A stretch of 6,134 nt of DNA, from contig CALEYY010000027.1 in assembly GCA_937928295.1 (NCBI GenBank), forward strand, positions 1-6,134, given 5' to 3'. Source of the stretch: an uncultured Moraxellaceae bacterium. Its GTDB lineage: Bacteria > Pseudomonadota > Gammaproteobacteria > Pseudomonadales > Moraxellaceae. This document shows, piece after piece, positions 1-6,006 of this stretch (the stretch's first letter is position 1; every line of letters begins with the position of its first letter). Under the pieces are notes generated by a model, which was not told the origin of the DNA, made no database searches, and saw only the letters and a list, made by a program, of their open reading frames with translations. The translations under genes and the position numbers were made by a program.

Positions 1-2
1 GC

Positions 3-185
3 AAGCAAGTCGCCAGCTTCGGTGATGACAGCGTCAGCATCCAGCAATTCGGCGAAGAAGTGATTACCCGCCTGTGTCGCCAGCTGCTCGATGGCGGCGC
101 GCCGGGGCTGCACTTCTACAGCATGAACCTGGCCGAGCCTACGCTGGCGCTGTGGCGCAACCTGGGGCTGCCCGAACGCGGCTGA
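3..185 (+). CDS. metF: Methylenetetrahydrofolate reductase, C-terminal end (partial)
   Basis: Only the last 60 codons and the TGA stop are in the window; the gene enters from the left edge. MetF is the cytoplasmic FAD enzyme that reduces 5,10-methylene-THF to 5-methyl-THF, the methyl donor for methionine synthesis. The visible tail has the typical end of the family: an FGEEVITRLCRQLLDGGAPG helix-turn followed by GLHFYSMN, the last beta-strand of the TIM barrel, then a helix and a short LWRNLGLPERG tail. This matches the 'G.PGLHFYTMN' ending of proteobacterial MetF proteins. The stop is followed 35 bp later by a strong terminator, so metF ends its transcription unit here. The assignment rests on the C-terminal motif alone, but that motif is distinctive. 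Confidence 0.87.
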   Translation, partial: KQVASFGDDSVSIQQFGEEVITRLCRQLLDGGAPGLHFYSMNLAEPTLALWRNLGLPERG

Positions 186-220
186 GCCAGCGCGATTGTT
201 CAGCTGAGCTTGTGTGATGA

Positions 221-261
221 AGGCTGGTCTGCTAATTGAGCAGGCCAGCCTTTTTCTTTTT
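221..261 (+). terminator. Rho-independent terminator after metF
   Basis: A 12-bp stem (left arm 221-232 AGGCTGGTCTGC, right arm 240-251 GCAGGCCAGCCT, one G-U wobble) closes a 7-base loop, TAATTGA. It is followed directly by TTTTTCTTTTT (251-261). This is a textbook intrinsic terminator for metF on the + strand. It ends only 11 bases before the start codon of the lipoprotein gene, so little promoter sequence can lie between it and that gene. Confidence 0.93.
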
Positions 262-272
262 CGGGATAGCCC

Positions 273-911
273 ATGCATCGCCTGCTTTTCGGTCTGGCTG
301 TCACCAGCTTGCTCGCTGCCTGCCAAAGCGCTCCGCCGCCACCGCCGGCGCAACCATTTTTCGTGGCCGGACTGTCAGCATCATTACTGCGCCAGAACGG
401 TGGCTTTCGCTTGGATCAGCCGGTGCGCTATCCCGCGCAAACTCGCTATGCCTCGGTCGCCAGCCACGCCCCGCTATTCGGGCTGATGGCCAATCCCGAT
501 CCGAACCAGCCGGCCTTTGCCGTGCAGTCGCTAGACAAGCTGTTTGCCGTCACGGCGCAGGTCAATGCCGAGTTTCTGCGGCAGCTTCAGGCCAATGCGC
601 CAGCACTGGCCGCGCAGCAATCTGCCAGTGCCCAGGCCGCCTGGCACTTCGATGTGCGGCGCGTGGCGATTTTCGGCAAGGACGTGAGTAACGCGCGCTG
701 CGATGCCATGTGGTTCATGCGCGCCGACCTCGTCGACAACGCCGGAAAGCTGCTGTGGAGCAGCGGCTACGCCAACAGCCGGCTCAGCGACACGGTCAGC
801 TACGATTGCAAGCGCATCGGCACTGACCCGGCGTATGCGGCCCAAATCATTCAAGCGGCGCTGAGCGGGGCCGTCATCGACATCATCAGCAAAGTGGTGA
901 GTGCGCCATGA
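273..911 (+). CDS. Uncharacterised lipoprotein, first gene of the GGT unit
   Basis: The 212-residue product begins with a lipoprotein signal: M-H-R, a hydrophobic stretch, then the lipobox L14-A15-A16-C17. Residue +2 after the acylated Cys is Gln, not Asp, so by the usual Lol rule it should go to the outer membrane, facing the periplasm. A proline-rich linker (residues 21-25 are all Pro) leads to a globular domain of about 180 residues. This domain has two cysteines, C143 and C179, that could form a disulfide. I do not recognise the domain family and assign no function. The start at 273 is the one that gives the lipoprotein signal; the upstream CGGGA at 262-266 is only a weak ribosome binding site. 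Its stop overlaps the ggt start (ATGA, 908-911), implying coupled translation and a role connected with that periplasmic enzyme (inference). Confidence 0.85.
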   Translation: MHRLLFGLAVTSLLAACQSAPPPPPAQPFFVAGLSASLLRQNGGFRLDQPVRYPAQTRYASVASHAPLFGLMANPDPNQPAFAVQSLDKLFAVTAQVNAEFLRQLQANAPALAAQQSASAQAAWHFDVRRVAIFGKDVSNARCDAMWFMRADLVDNAGKLLWSSGYANSRLSDTVSYDCKRIGTDPAYAAQIIQAALSGAVIDIISKVVSAP

Positions 912-2695
912 AAATCGTTACCTGTGTTGGCCTGACACTCTCGATTTTTGCGTCGATGAATTCTGTGGCGATGGCCGCCACGGCAGCGCCCGATGCCCCT
1001 GTTTCTGCGCTCGCCGCCATCGCCCAGCGTCAGGCCACGCCGGAGGCCGCAACCGGGCGCTATCCGCTCAGCATCGCGCAGGGTCGTCATGTCATGGTGG
1101 TAACAGCGCACCCGCTGGCGACCGAGGCCGCACTGGCGATGCTGCGCGCCGGTGGATCGGCAGCAGATGCCGCCGTGACCGCGCAGGCTGTTCTGGGGCT
1201 GGTCGAACCGCAGTCGTCCGGCTTCGGCGGCGGCGGCTTTCTGCTCTACGCGCGGCGGGGTGAAGTGACCGCGATTGATGGCCGCGAAACCGCACCCGCC
1301 GCCGCGACTGCGAGCCGCTTCCTGAATGCCGACAACACGCCCATGCGCTTTAACGATGCCCTCGCTCAGGCCCGTGCGGTGGGTGTGCCGGGCGCTTTGG
1401 CGGCGTTGGCCGAAGCGCACAAGCGCTGGGGGCGACTGCCCTGGTCCATGCTGCTGGCTCCGGCCATCAAGCTTGCCGAGCACGGTGCACCGGTATCGGA
1501 TCGCCTGTCCCGACTCAGCGCGCAGGATGTGTTGCTGGCGAAGAGCCCAAGCACAGCCAGCTACTTTCTTGATGCCTCCGGTCAGGCCTGGCCGCCCGGC
1601 ACGACGCTGAAAAATCCGGCCTATGCGGTGTTACTCCGGCAGCTTGCCAAGGCCGGGCCCAAGGCGTTTTATCAGGGCAAATTGGCGGCGTCTTTTGTCA
1701 GCCAACTGCAAGCCGCCGGCAGCGACATCACGCTCGATGACTGGCACGGCTATCGCGCCACGGTCAGCCCGGCGTTGTGCCGGCCGCTGAGCTGGAAAGT
1801 GCCAGCGCAGGTGCAGCAGCAAGCCGGCCGCATCTGCTCCGCGCCCCCGCCCGCTGGTGGTCTGACCGTACTCGAAAACATCCTGCTGATGACGCAAGCC
1901 AACCCCGCCCTGCCGCCGGATCATGTGCTGCTCGAAGCCGAACGCCTGGCCTTTGCCGATCGCCAGCGCTACAGCGCCGACCCGGCCTTCGTGCCAGTCC
2001 CGGTCGATGGCCTGCTCAGTCCGGCCTATCTGCAAACGCGCGCAGCACTGATCACAGCGCGCGCGGCGGGGACGGTCAGCGCCGGCACCGTCTTGCCCGC
2101 CCTCGCCTTCGCCACCGACAAACAAGTGCTGGAGCATGGCACCAGCCACTTCGCCATTGCGGATGCCCGTGGCCACTGGCTGGCCATGACCAGCTCCATC
2201 GAAGACGCCTTCGGCAGCCGCCTGATGATCAACGGCGTGATGATGAACAACCAGCTCACCGACTTCAGCTTCGTGCCCGAGCAGGATGGCCTGCCGGTGG
2301 CGAATCGCGTGGCCGCCGGCAAGCGCCCGCGCAGTGCCATGTCGCCGACCTTTGTGCTGAATGCCGCCGGCCAGCCCGTGCTCAGCGTCGGCTCGCCTGG
2401 CGGCAGCCGCATCATCGGTTTCAATACCGGCGTGATTGCGCGATGGCTGCGCGGCGAGCACGATGCCGGAGCGCTGGTCAGCGCCGCGCATGCGCTGAAT
2501 CGCAACGGCATCACCGAGCTGGAGACCGGCTTCCCGGCCGAGCGCCGCGCCGAGCTGGCGGCACGCGGTCATGACATCCGCGATGTTGAGATGGCCAGCG
2601 GCCTCGGCGTCATCGTGCGGCAAAAGCAGGGCCAGAAGCAGAGCCTGCAAGGTGCTGCCGACCCCCGCCGCGAAGGTCGCGCCGCCGGCTATTAA
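908..2695 (+). CDS. ggt: Periplasmic gamma-glutamyltransferase (glutathione hydrolase)
   Basis: This 595-residue Ntn-hydrolase proenzyme cleaves the gamma-glutamyl bond of glutathione and related compounds, transferring the glutamyl group to water or an amino acceptor. A Sec signal peptide covers residues 1-23 (A-M-A then A24), so it is exported. Visible motifs: SSGFGGGG 103-110; GRETAP with R126 (E. coli R114, binds the glutamyl carboxylate); HGTSHF with T412, the self-cleavage and catalytic threonine (E. coli T391); NNQLTDFS 447-454 with Q449 and D452; RSAMSP 475-480; GSPGGSRI 495-502, the oxyanion glycines. Autoprocessing would give a large subunit 24-411 and a small one 412-595. The C-terminal ADPRREG is typical, so the protein is complete. 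Oddities: E432 where E. coli has N411, A477 where it has S463, and a lid segment about 5 residues shorter. GGTGAG at 896-901 is a good ribosome binding site inside the preceding gene. Confidence 0.95.
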   Translation: MKIVTCVGLTLSIFASMNSVAMAATAAPDAPVSALAAIAQRQATPEAATGRYPLSIAQGRHVMVVTAHPLATEAALAMLRAGGSAADAAVTAQAVLGLVEPQSSGFGGGGFLLYARRGEVTAIDGRETAPAAATASRFLNADNTPMRFNDALAQARAVGVPGALAALAEAHKRWGRLPWSMLLAPAIKLAEHGAPVSDRLSRLSAQDVLLAKSPSTASYFLDASGQAWPPGTTLKNPAYAVLLRQLAKAGPKAFYQGKLAASFVSQLQAAGSDITLDDWHGYRATVSPALCRPLSWKVPAQVQQQAGRICSAPPPAGGLTVLENILLMTQANPALPPDHVLLEAERLAFADRQRYSADPAFVPVPVDGLLSPAYLQTRAALITARAAGTVSAGTVLPALAFATDKQVLEHGTSHFAIADARGHWLAMTSSIEDAFGSRLMINGVMMNNQLTDFSFVPEQDGLPVANRVAAGKRPRSAMSPTFVLNAAGQPVLSVGSPGGSRIIGFNTGVIARWLRGEHDAGALVSAAHALNRNGITELETGFPAERRAELAARGHDIRDVEMASGLGVIVRQKQGQKQSLQGAADPRREGRAAGY

Positions 2696-2715
2696 TTTTT
2701 GACCGAGAAACCAGC

Positions 2716-3939
2716 ATGCCCCTGCACCGCCAGATATTCATCGCCCTCATCGTCGGCATTCTGCTCGCCGCCGGGCTGACTTATGTTGAGCCGGCGACCA
2801 AAGCGCTGACGCTGGACATCAGCCGGGTCATCGGCAATCTGTTCCTGAATGCGCTGAAGGCAGTGGCCCTGCCGCTGGTGGTGGTCACGCTGATTGCCGG
2901 CATCGGCAACCTGAACCAGCGCCTGGGGCGGCTCGGCGCACTGGCGATCAGTTTCTACGGCCTGAGCACCTTGCTCGCCGTACTGGTCGGTTTGCTCGTG
3001 GCCAATGTGATGGCCCCCGGTCTGCACGCCATCGCGCCCGCAGGCGGCTGGCTAGCCTCGGCTGGCTCGGCTGGTGCACTGCCGGCGCTGGCCTCGCCAA
3101 GCTGGGCCGACTCCGTGCTGGCCATCGTGCCGGCCAATCTGTTCAAGGCCGCCGGCGACGGCAACCTGCTCGCGCTGGTGCTGTTCGCGCTGCTCGTGGG
3201 CATGGCCATCCGCACACTGCCGCAGGCCCTGCGCGATGTGCAGCGCCAGTTCTGGGACGGCTTGCAGCAAGTGCTGCTGACGCTGGTGCTGTGGCTGCTG
3301 AAAGCCGCACCGATCGGCGTGGCCGCGCTAGTCTGCAACAGCGCCAGCCAGATGGGCTGGGCCGCGTTGCAACCGCTGGCATGGTTCATGGCCACCGTCA
3401 TCATCGGCCTGCTACTGCACGCCGTCGTCAGCCTCGGCTTGGTGCTCTGGCAACTGGCTCGCGTATCCCCGCGCGACCATGCCCGCGCCATGAGCCCGGC
3501 GCTGTGGATGGCGTTCTCCACGGCATCGTCCACCGCTACTTTGCCGCTCACGCTGCGCTGCCTGAACGAACGCGCCGGCGTCGACCCCGGTGTGACCAGC
3601 CTGACCGTGCCGCTGGGCGCGACCCTGAACATGGACGGCACCGCGCTCTATGAATGCGTGGCCGTGCTGTTTCTGGCGCAGCTGCTGGGCTTCGACCTCA
3701 GCCTCGCGGATCAGGTCGTGGTGGTCGCGCTGTCACTGGCGACATCCATCGGCATGGCTGGCATTCCGGCCGCCAGTCTGGTCGCCATCGCGCTGATTCT
3801 GCAACGCTTAGGCATGCCGGCGGAGGCGCTGGGGCTGTTGCTGATTACGGACCGGCCGCTGGACATGTGCCGCACGGCGGTGAATGTGTGGAGTGATTCG
3901 GTGGCGGCAAGGATGGTGGCGCGGTTTGCGCGGGAGTGA
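2716..3939 (+). CDS. DAACS/SLC1-family dicarboxylate or amino-acid:cation symporter
   Basis: This 407-residue inner-membrane protein, of usual length for the family, belongs to the GltP/GltT/DctA/SstT group, which imports glutamate, aspartate, C4-dicarboxylates or serine/threonine with protons or sodium. Signatures in order: N-terminal membrane helices from residue 6; HP1 with STASSTATLP (268-277); the NMDGT unwound helix TM7 (305-309); HP2 with SIGMAGIPAAS (344-354); and the TM8 substrate helix with D379, D383, R386, T387 and N390. R386 matches the Arg of GltPh (R397) that binds the acidic side chain of aspartate, favouring an acidic substrate. After N390 the usual N-V-T-G-D reads N-V-W-S-D, an unusual change near the substrate and cation sites. 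It starts 20 bp after ggt behind a weak GAG at 2705-2707, so it is probably co-transcribed. Uptake of glutamate released by GGT is the likely job (inference); the exact substrate cannot be read from sequence. Confidence 0.92.
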   Translation: MPLHRQIFIALIVGILLAAGLTYVEPATKALTLDISRVIGNLFLNALKAVALPLVVVTLIAGIGNLNQRLGRLGALAISFYGLSTLLAVLVGLLVANVMAPGLHAIAPAGGWLASAGSAGALPALASPSWADSVLAIVPANLFKAAGDGNLLALVLFALLVGMAIRTLPQALRDVQRQFWDGLQQVLLTLVLWLLKAAPIGVAALVCNSASQMGWAALQPLAWFMATVIIGLLLHAVVSLGLVLWQLARVSPRDHARAMSPALWMAFSTASSTATLPLTLRCLNERAGVDPGVTSLTVPLGATLNMDGTALYECVAVLFLAQLLGFDLSLADQVVVVALSLATSIGMAGIPAASLVAIALILQRLGMPAEALGLLLITDRPLDMCRTAVNVWSDSVAARMVARFARE

Positions 3940-3946
3940 GCGTGGG

Positions 3947-3968
3947 AGCTGACAGCCAAGAGTCAGTT
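3947..3968. repeat. Inverted repeat over the -35 box
   Basis: CTGAC (3949-3953) and GTCAG (3962-3966) are perfect inverted copies separated by 8 bases; the stem can be extended by a G-U and an A-T pair to 3947/3968. The left arm is the proposed -35 box. It has no T tract, so it is not a canonical terminator for the symporter gene upstream. It could be a second operator half or a weak hairpin at the end of that transcript. Confidence 0.35.
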
Positions 3969-3978
3969 GTGGTATAAA
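3949..3978 (+). promoter_or_regulatory. Sigma-70-type promoter of the toxin-antitoxin pair
   Basis: CTGACA (3949-3954) matches the -35 consensus at 5 of 6 positions. An 18-bp spacer separates it from TATAAA (3973-3978), also 5 of 6 for the -10. Transcription would start near 3985, giving a leader of about 20 bases before the ATG at 4005. It lies just after the symporter stop (3939) and matches the expected position for a self-regulated toxin-antitoxin promoter. Inferred from consensus only. Confidence 0.6.
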
Positions 3979-3987
3979 AATCTATAC
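3972..3987. promoter_or_regulatory. Candidate antitoxin operator: inverted repeat over the -10 box
   Basis: GTATA (3972-3976), a 6-base spacer and TATAC (3983-3987) form an inverted repeat covering the -10 box and the likely transcription start. HTH antitoxins of the HigA type usually bind a palindrome in their own promoter, so this is the best operator candidate. The arms are short and AT-rich, so chance cannot be excluded. Confidence 0.4.
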
Positions 3988-4004
3988 ATAAATGGGCGCT
4001 CATC

Positions 4005-4250
4005 ATGGATGATGAAAAAGAGATCCGCTGGATAGACTCGGCCTATGCCGACCTACTGGACTTCCCAGCGGAGGCCAAACGCGAAGCCGGCTTTCAGCTT
4101 AGCAAGGTGCAAGCAGGGCTTGAGCCCAGTGACGCCATTTATGTCTTGCATTGCTTTGAAAAGAAATCGCAAACCACCAGTACCATCGACAAAGCTATTG
4201 CCAGTACACGCTACCGCGCGATTGTCGCGAAGAATAGGAGCTCGACATGA
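4005..4250 (+). CDS. HigB/Gp49-like (RelE superfamily) toxin, internally deleted
   Basis: The 81-residue frame has both ends of the phage-derived Gp49-like HigB toxin family (PF05973), which are ribosome-dependent mRNA nucleases. Residues 1-43 carry the N-terminal hallmark (W-I-D-S, DLLDFPAEAKREAGFQL, KVQAGLEP-S-D), and residues 44-81 carry the C-terminal hallmark (IYVLHCFEKKSQTTS, then TRYRAIV). In intact members, about 30 residues lie between these blocks: a W-K-P-M segment, a G-x-G-x-x-E-I-R strand and a Y-R-V-x-Y strand leading into IYVLHCF. All of that is missing here; the join falls near 4133/4134 and stays in frame. Intact members are usually about 105-115 residues. The lost core strands hold conserved basic residues, so the product is probably inactive. 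A stop/start ATGA overlap couples it to the antitoxin gene. The start ATG has only a weak ribosome binding site (GGGCG, 3994-3998). Confidence 0.8.
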   Translation: MDDEKEIRWIDSAYADLLDFPAEAKREAGFQLSKVQAGLEPSDAIYVLHCFEKKSQTTSTIDKAIASTRYRAIVAKNRSST

Positions 4251-4579
4251 GCATTAATATTGAAGTCACACATGTGACTCCTGCCGGAGCCAATATTTTC
4301 GCTGAGCTGGGCTTTGGCGAGGACGAGGCAAAAGAGCTCCAAGCGCAAGCTCAGGCACAAATTGCCGCTGCTCATGCCTTGAAAGTTCAGCTGATGCATG
4401 AGCTAACGCAGTGGATGACGACGCACCAATTCAAGCAGGCCGAGGCAGCTCGAATTCTCGGTGTATCACGCCCACGCGTGTCCGATATGGTCAATCTCAA
4501 AACCGGCAAATTCACCCTCGACACGCTGATCGAGATGGTTCATCTCACCGGCCGGCGCGTCCAGCTCGACATTTGCTGA
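4247..4579 (+). CDS. HigA-like antitoxin, XRE family HTH_37 transcriptional regulator
   Basis: This 110-residue protein matches the antitoxin partner of Gp49-like toxins (PF13744/COG5606). Residues 14-45 (A-N-I-F-A-E-L-G-F followed by a long Ala/Gln-rich helix and LKVQLM) form the N-terminal part. The helix-turn-helix spans about residues 62-84 (FKQAEAARILGVSRPRVSDM), followed by KTGKFTLDTLIEM and TGRRVQLDI, the usual C-terminal beta edge. It looks full length and undamaged, unlike its partner. It should neutralise the toxin by direct binding and repress the shared promoter upstream. Its AGGAG site (4236-4240), six bases before the ATG, is the strongest Shine-Dalgarno in this region, so the antitoxin is probably made in excess of the toxin, as expected. 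Confidence 0.92.
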   Translation: MSINIEVTHVTPAGANIFAELGFGEDEAKELQAQAQAQIAAAHALKVQLMHELTQWMTTHQFKQAEAARILGVSRPRVSDMVNLKTGKFTLDTLIEMVHLTGRRVQLDIC

Positions 4580-4644
4580 TAGTCGTGTCGGCGCTTTAGC
4601 CATGTGGCACGACCCGCTAAACCACCCGTAACCGGAGAACGCAC

Positions 4645-5091
4645 ATGACCACCGGCACCGTAAATCTACATCGCGTACTTCGCGCGCCACCGGAGCGGGT
4701 TTATCGGGCGTTTTTGGACCGGGATGCGCTGGTGAAGTGGATGGCGCCAAATGGGTTCACCGCGCAGGTGCATGAGCTGGATGCGCGGGTGGGGGGGAAG
4801 TATCGGATGTCGTTCACGAATTTCACGACGGGCAACGGGCACTCATTTGGTGGCGAGTACCTCGAACTCGTGCCCAACGAGCGTATTCGCTACACAGACA
4901 AATTCGACGATCCGAACTTGCCCGGCGAAATGCAGGTGACGGTGATTTTAACGACCGTACTTTGCGGAACGGAAATCAGCATCGAGCAGGAAGGCATTCC
5001 GGAGATGATTCCTGTGGAGATGTGCTATCTCGGCTGGCAAGAGTCACTGGTGCAGCTGGCCACACTGGTCGAGCCCGAAATTCCGGGCTAG
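4645..5091 (+). CDS. SRPBCC family protein, AHSA1-like domain
   Basis: This 148-residue cytoplasmic protein has the START-like fold of the SRPBCC superfamily, activator-of-Hsp90-ATPase-homologue 1-like branch (PF08327). Visible blocks: residues 8-34, L-H-R-V-L-R-A-P-P-E-R-V-Y then the W-M-A-P that begins the cavity; D46-x-R-V-G-G-K-Y-R-M-S-F (46-57); GEYLELVPNERIRYTDKF (70-87); and the C-terminal GWQESLVQLATLVE (130-143). Proteins of this type bind small hydrophobic ligands or act in stress responses; bacterial members mostly have no known function and no link to Hsp90 has been shown for many of them. The start is supported by GGAG at 4634-4637, seven bases upstream. It lies 65 bp after the antitoxin gene and could be read through from it, but nothing ties the two functionally. 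It converges with the hydrolase gene on the other strand. Confidence 0.9.
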   Translation: MTTGTVNLHRVLRAPPERVYRAFLDRDALVKWMAPNGFTAQVHELDARVGGKYRMSFTNFTTGNGHSFGGEYLELVPNERIRYTDKFDDPNLPGEMQVTVILTTVLCGTEISIEQEGIPEMIPVEMCYLGWQESLVQLATLVEPEIPG

Positions 5092-5148
5092 CGATGGAGG
5101 CTAGGTTTGCAAGGGATGGCTGAAGGCGCCGCGACTTGCAGCCAAAAA

Positions 5149-6006
5149 CTATTCGGGAAACCTCTTTTCCAACCAGTCAAATAGCGCCGCATAAACCTTT
5201 CCCCGAACCGGCTGATCAGACAACACCAGATCATGCACCCCATCCTGGATTTCAATTCGAGTCACATCACGGCCAAGTGTCGCCCCATATTTCTTCATAT
5301 GCTCAATATTCAGAACGGAATCAACCTTCAACAGGTCATCAGACCAAGTTTTGAATCGTTTTGACCGTGCTGAATGCATCAGCAAGATCGGGCATTCAAT
5401 ACTCAAGCCACGCTGAATAATTTTCTGCGAATTGAGAACACTGCTAATCCAGGCCACTCTTATAGGAAAAGGCTCTGTCGGCTTCCAGGCCGTATTGAAA
5501 TCCCATTGCCCGTGATGCGCCTTGTGCATGCTTAATGCATAAATGCTAGCCATTTTCTGCACGATCAGCTTTGGCAAGATCAGACTCAGAATGCCGCCAA
5601 AAATTCTCAGCGACCAATAGTTTAACTTCGGCTCATTCAGGCCGAAAAAAGGGCTGTTGAAGAAAACAGCGCTGATTCGATCTTTACAGGCGCCCGCATC
5701 TGCATAAAGCGCCGCAGAGATTCCACCAGTTGAGTGTGCGGCCAAAAGCACTCTCTGATGGCCATCCTGCTCTGTTATCAGCCTGATCGCGCTATCAATA
5801 TCTTCGTTGTACTCATCGAATGACTTATTGAAGTGCAGTAGTTGATGAGGCCGATGAGAGCGACCGCACTTACGAAGATCTAATGCATAGAAATCAAAGC
5901 CGTTAGCGTTGAATTTTTCCGCCAACTCGGTCTGGAAAAAGTAATCCTGAAATCCATGTATATACAGAACGGACTTCAATGCCGGCTCGGCACAACGCTT
6001 GCGCAC
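5149..6006 (-). CDS. Alpha/beta hydrolase (serine hydrolase, Hydrolase_4/S33-like)
   Basis: This is a soluble alpha/beta-hydrolase of the lysophospholipase/monoglyceride-lipase-like group (PF12146). In the 285-residue frame from the GTG at 6006: the oxyanion segment YIHGFQDYFFQ (15-25); ALDLRKCGRS (41-50); nucleophile S92 in A-H-S-T-G-G, where the first Gly of the usual GxSxG is Ala; a cap region about 125-200; MHSARSKRFKTWSDD (210-224) with D229 as likely acid; and catalytic H258 in GVHDLVLS. All triad residues are present. Its substrate cannot be told. The true N-terminus lies further upstream: the frame stays open to 6099 with family-like sequence, and the GTG at 6006 falls inside the first beta-strand region. 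Base composition is clearly AT-richer than the genes on its left, suggesting a separate origin. Confidence 0.88.
   Translation of the reverse strand: MRKRCAEPALKSVLYIHGFQDYFFQTELAEKFNANGFDFYALDLRKCGRSHRPHQLLHFNKSFDEYNEDIDSAIRLITEQDGHQRVLLAAHSTGGISAALYADAGACKDRISAVFFNSPFFGLNEPKLNYWSLRIFGGILSLILPKLIVQKMASIYALSMHKAHHGQWDFNTAWKPTEPFPIRVAWISSVLNSQKIIQRGLSIECPILLMHSARSKRFKTWSDDLLKVDSVLNIEHMKKYGATLGRDVTRIEIQDGVHDLVLSDQPVRGKVYAALFDWLEKRFPE

Noticed and set aside
851..2650. Long open frames on the minus strand opposite ggt (for example 339 codons at 1631-2650)
   Set aside because: They lie wholly opposite a clear ggt gene, have low-complexity Arg/Ala/Gly/His-rich products with no recognisable domain, and are the usual mirror frames of GC-rich coding DNA.
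2955..3641. Minus-strand open frame of 228 codons opposite the symporter
   Set aside because: It is antisense to strongly conserved symporter motifs (HP1, NMDGT), and its Ser/Ala/Arg-rich product shows no domain; a shadow frame.
4211..4399. Minus-strand open frame opposite the start of the antitoxin gene
   Set aside because: It overlaps the strongly conserved HigA-like frame and has no supporting motif or start signal.
4582..4613. Inverted repeat GTCGTG ... CACGAC after the antitoxin gene as a terminator
   Set aside because: The inner part pairs poorly (GGC/GCC with uneven internal loop) and no T tract follows; it may be chance in GC-rich DNA.
4791..4798. Run of seven G residues in the SRPBCC gene as a phase-variation tract or frameshift
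   Set aside because: The frame reads correctly through it (R-V-G-G-K matches the family motif), and a single short G run within a conserved motif is weak evidence for phase variation.
5117..5144. Hairpin TGGCTG ... CAGCCA between the converging SRPBCC and hydrolase genes
   Set aside because: The stem is only 6 bp (plus AAG/CTT across a bulge). The A run follows it on the + strand, so neither strand has a T tract after the hairpin; not a canonical terminator for either gene.
5136..5354. Small + strand open frame of 72 codons opposite the 3' end of the hydrolase
   Set aside because: It has no ribosome binding site and no recognisable domain, and it is antisense to the conserved HDLVLS and SDD regions of the hydrolase.
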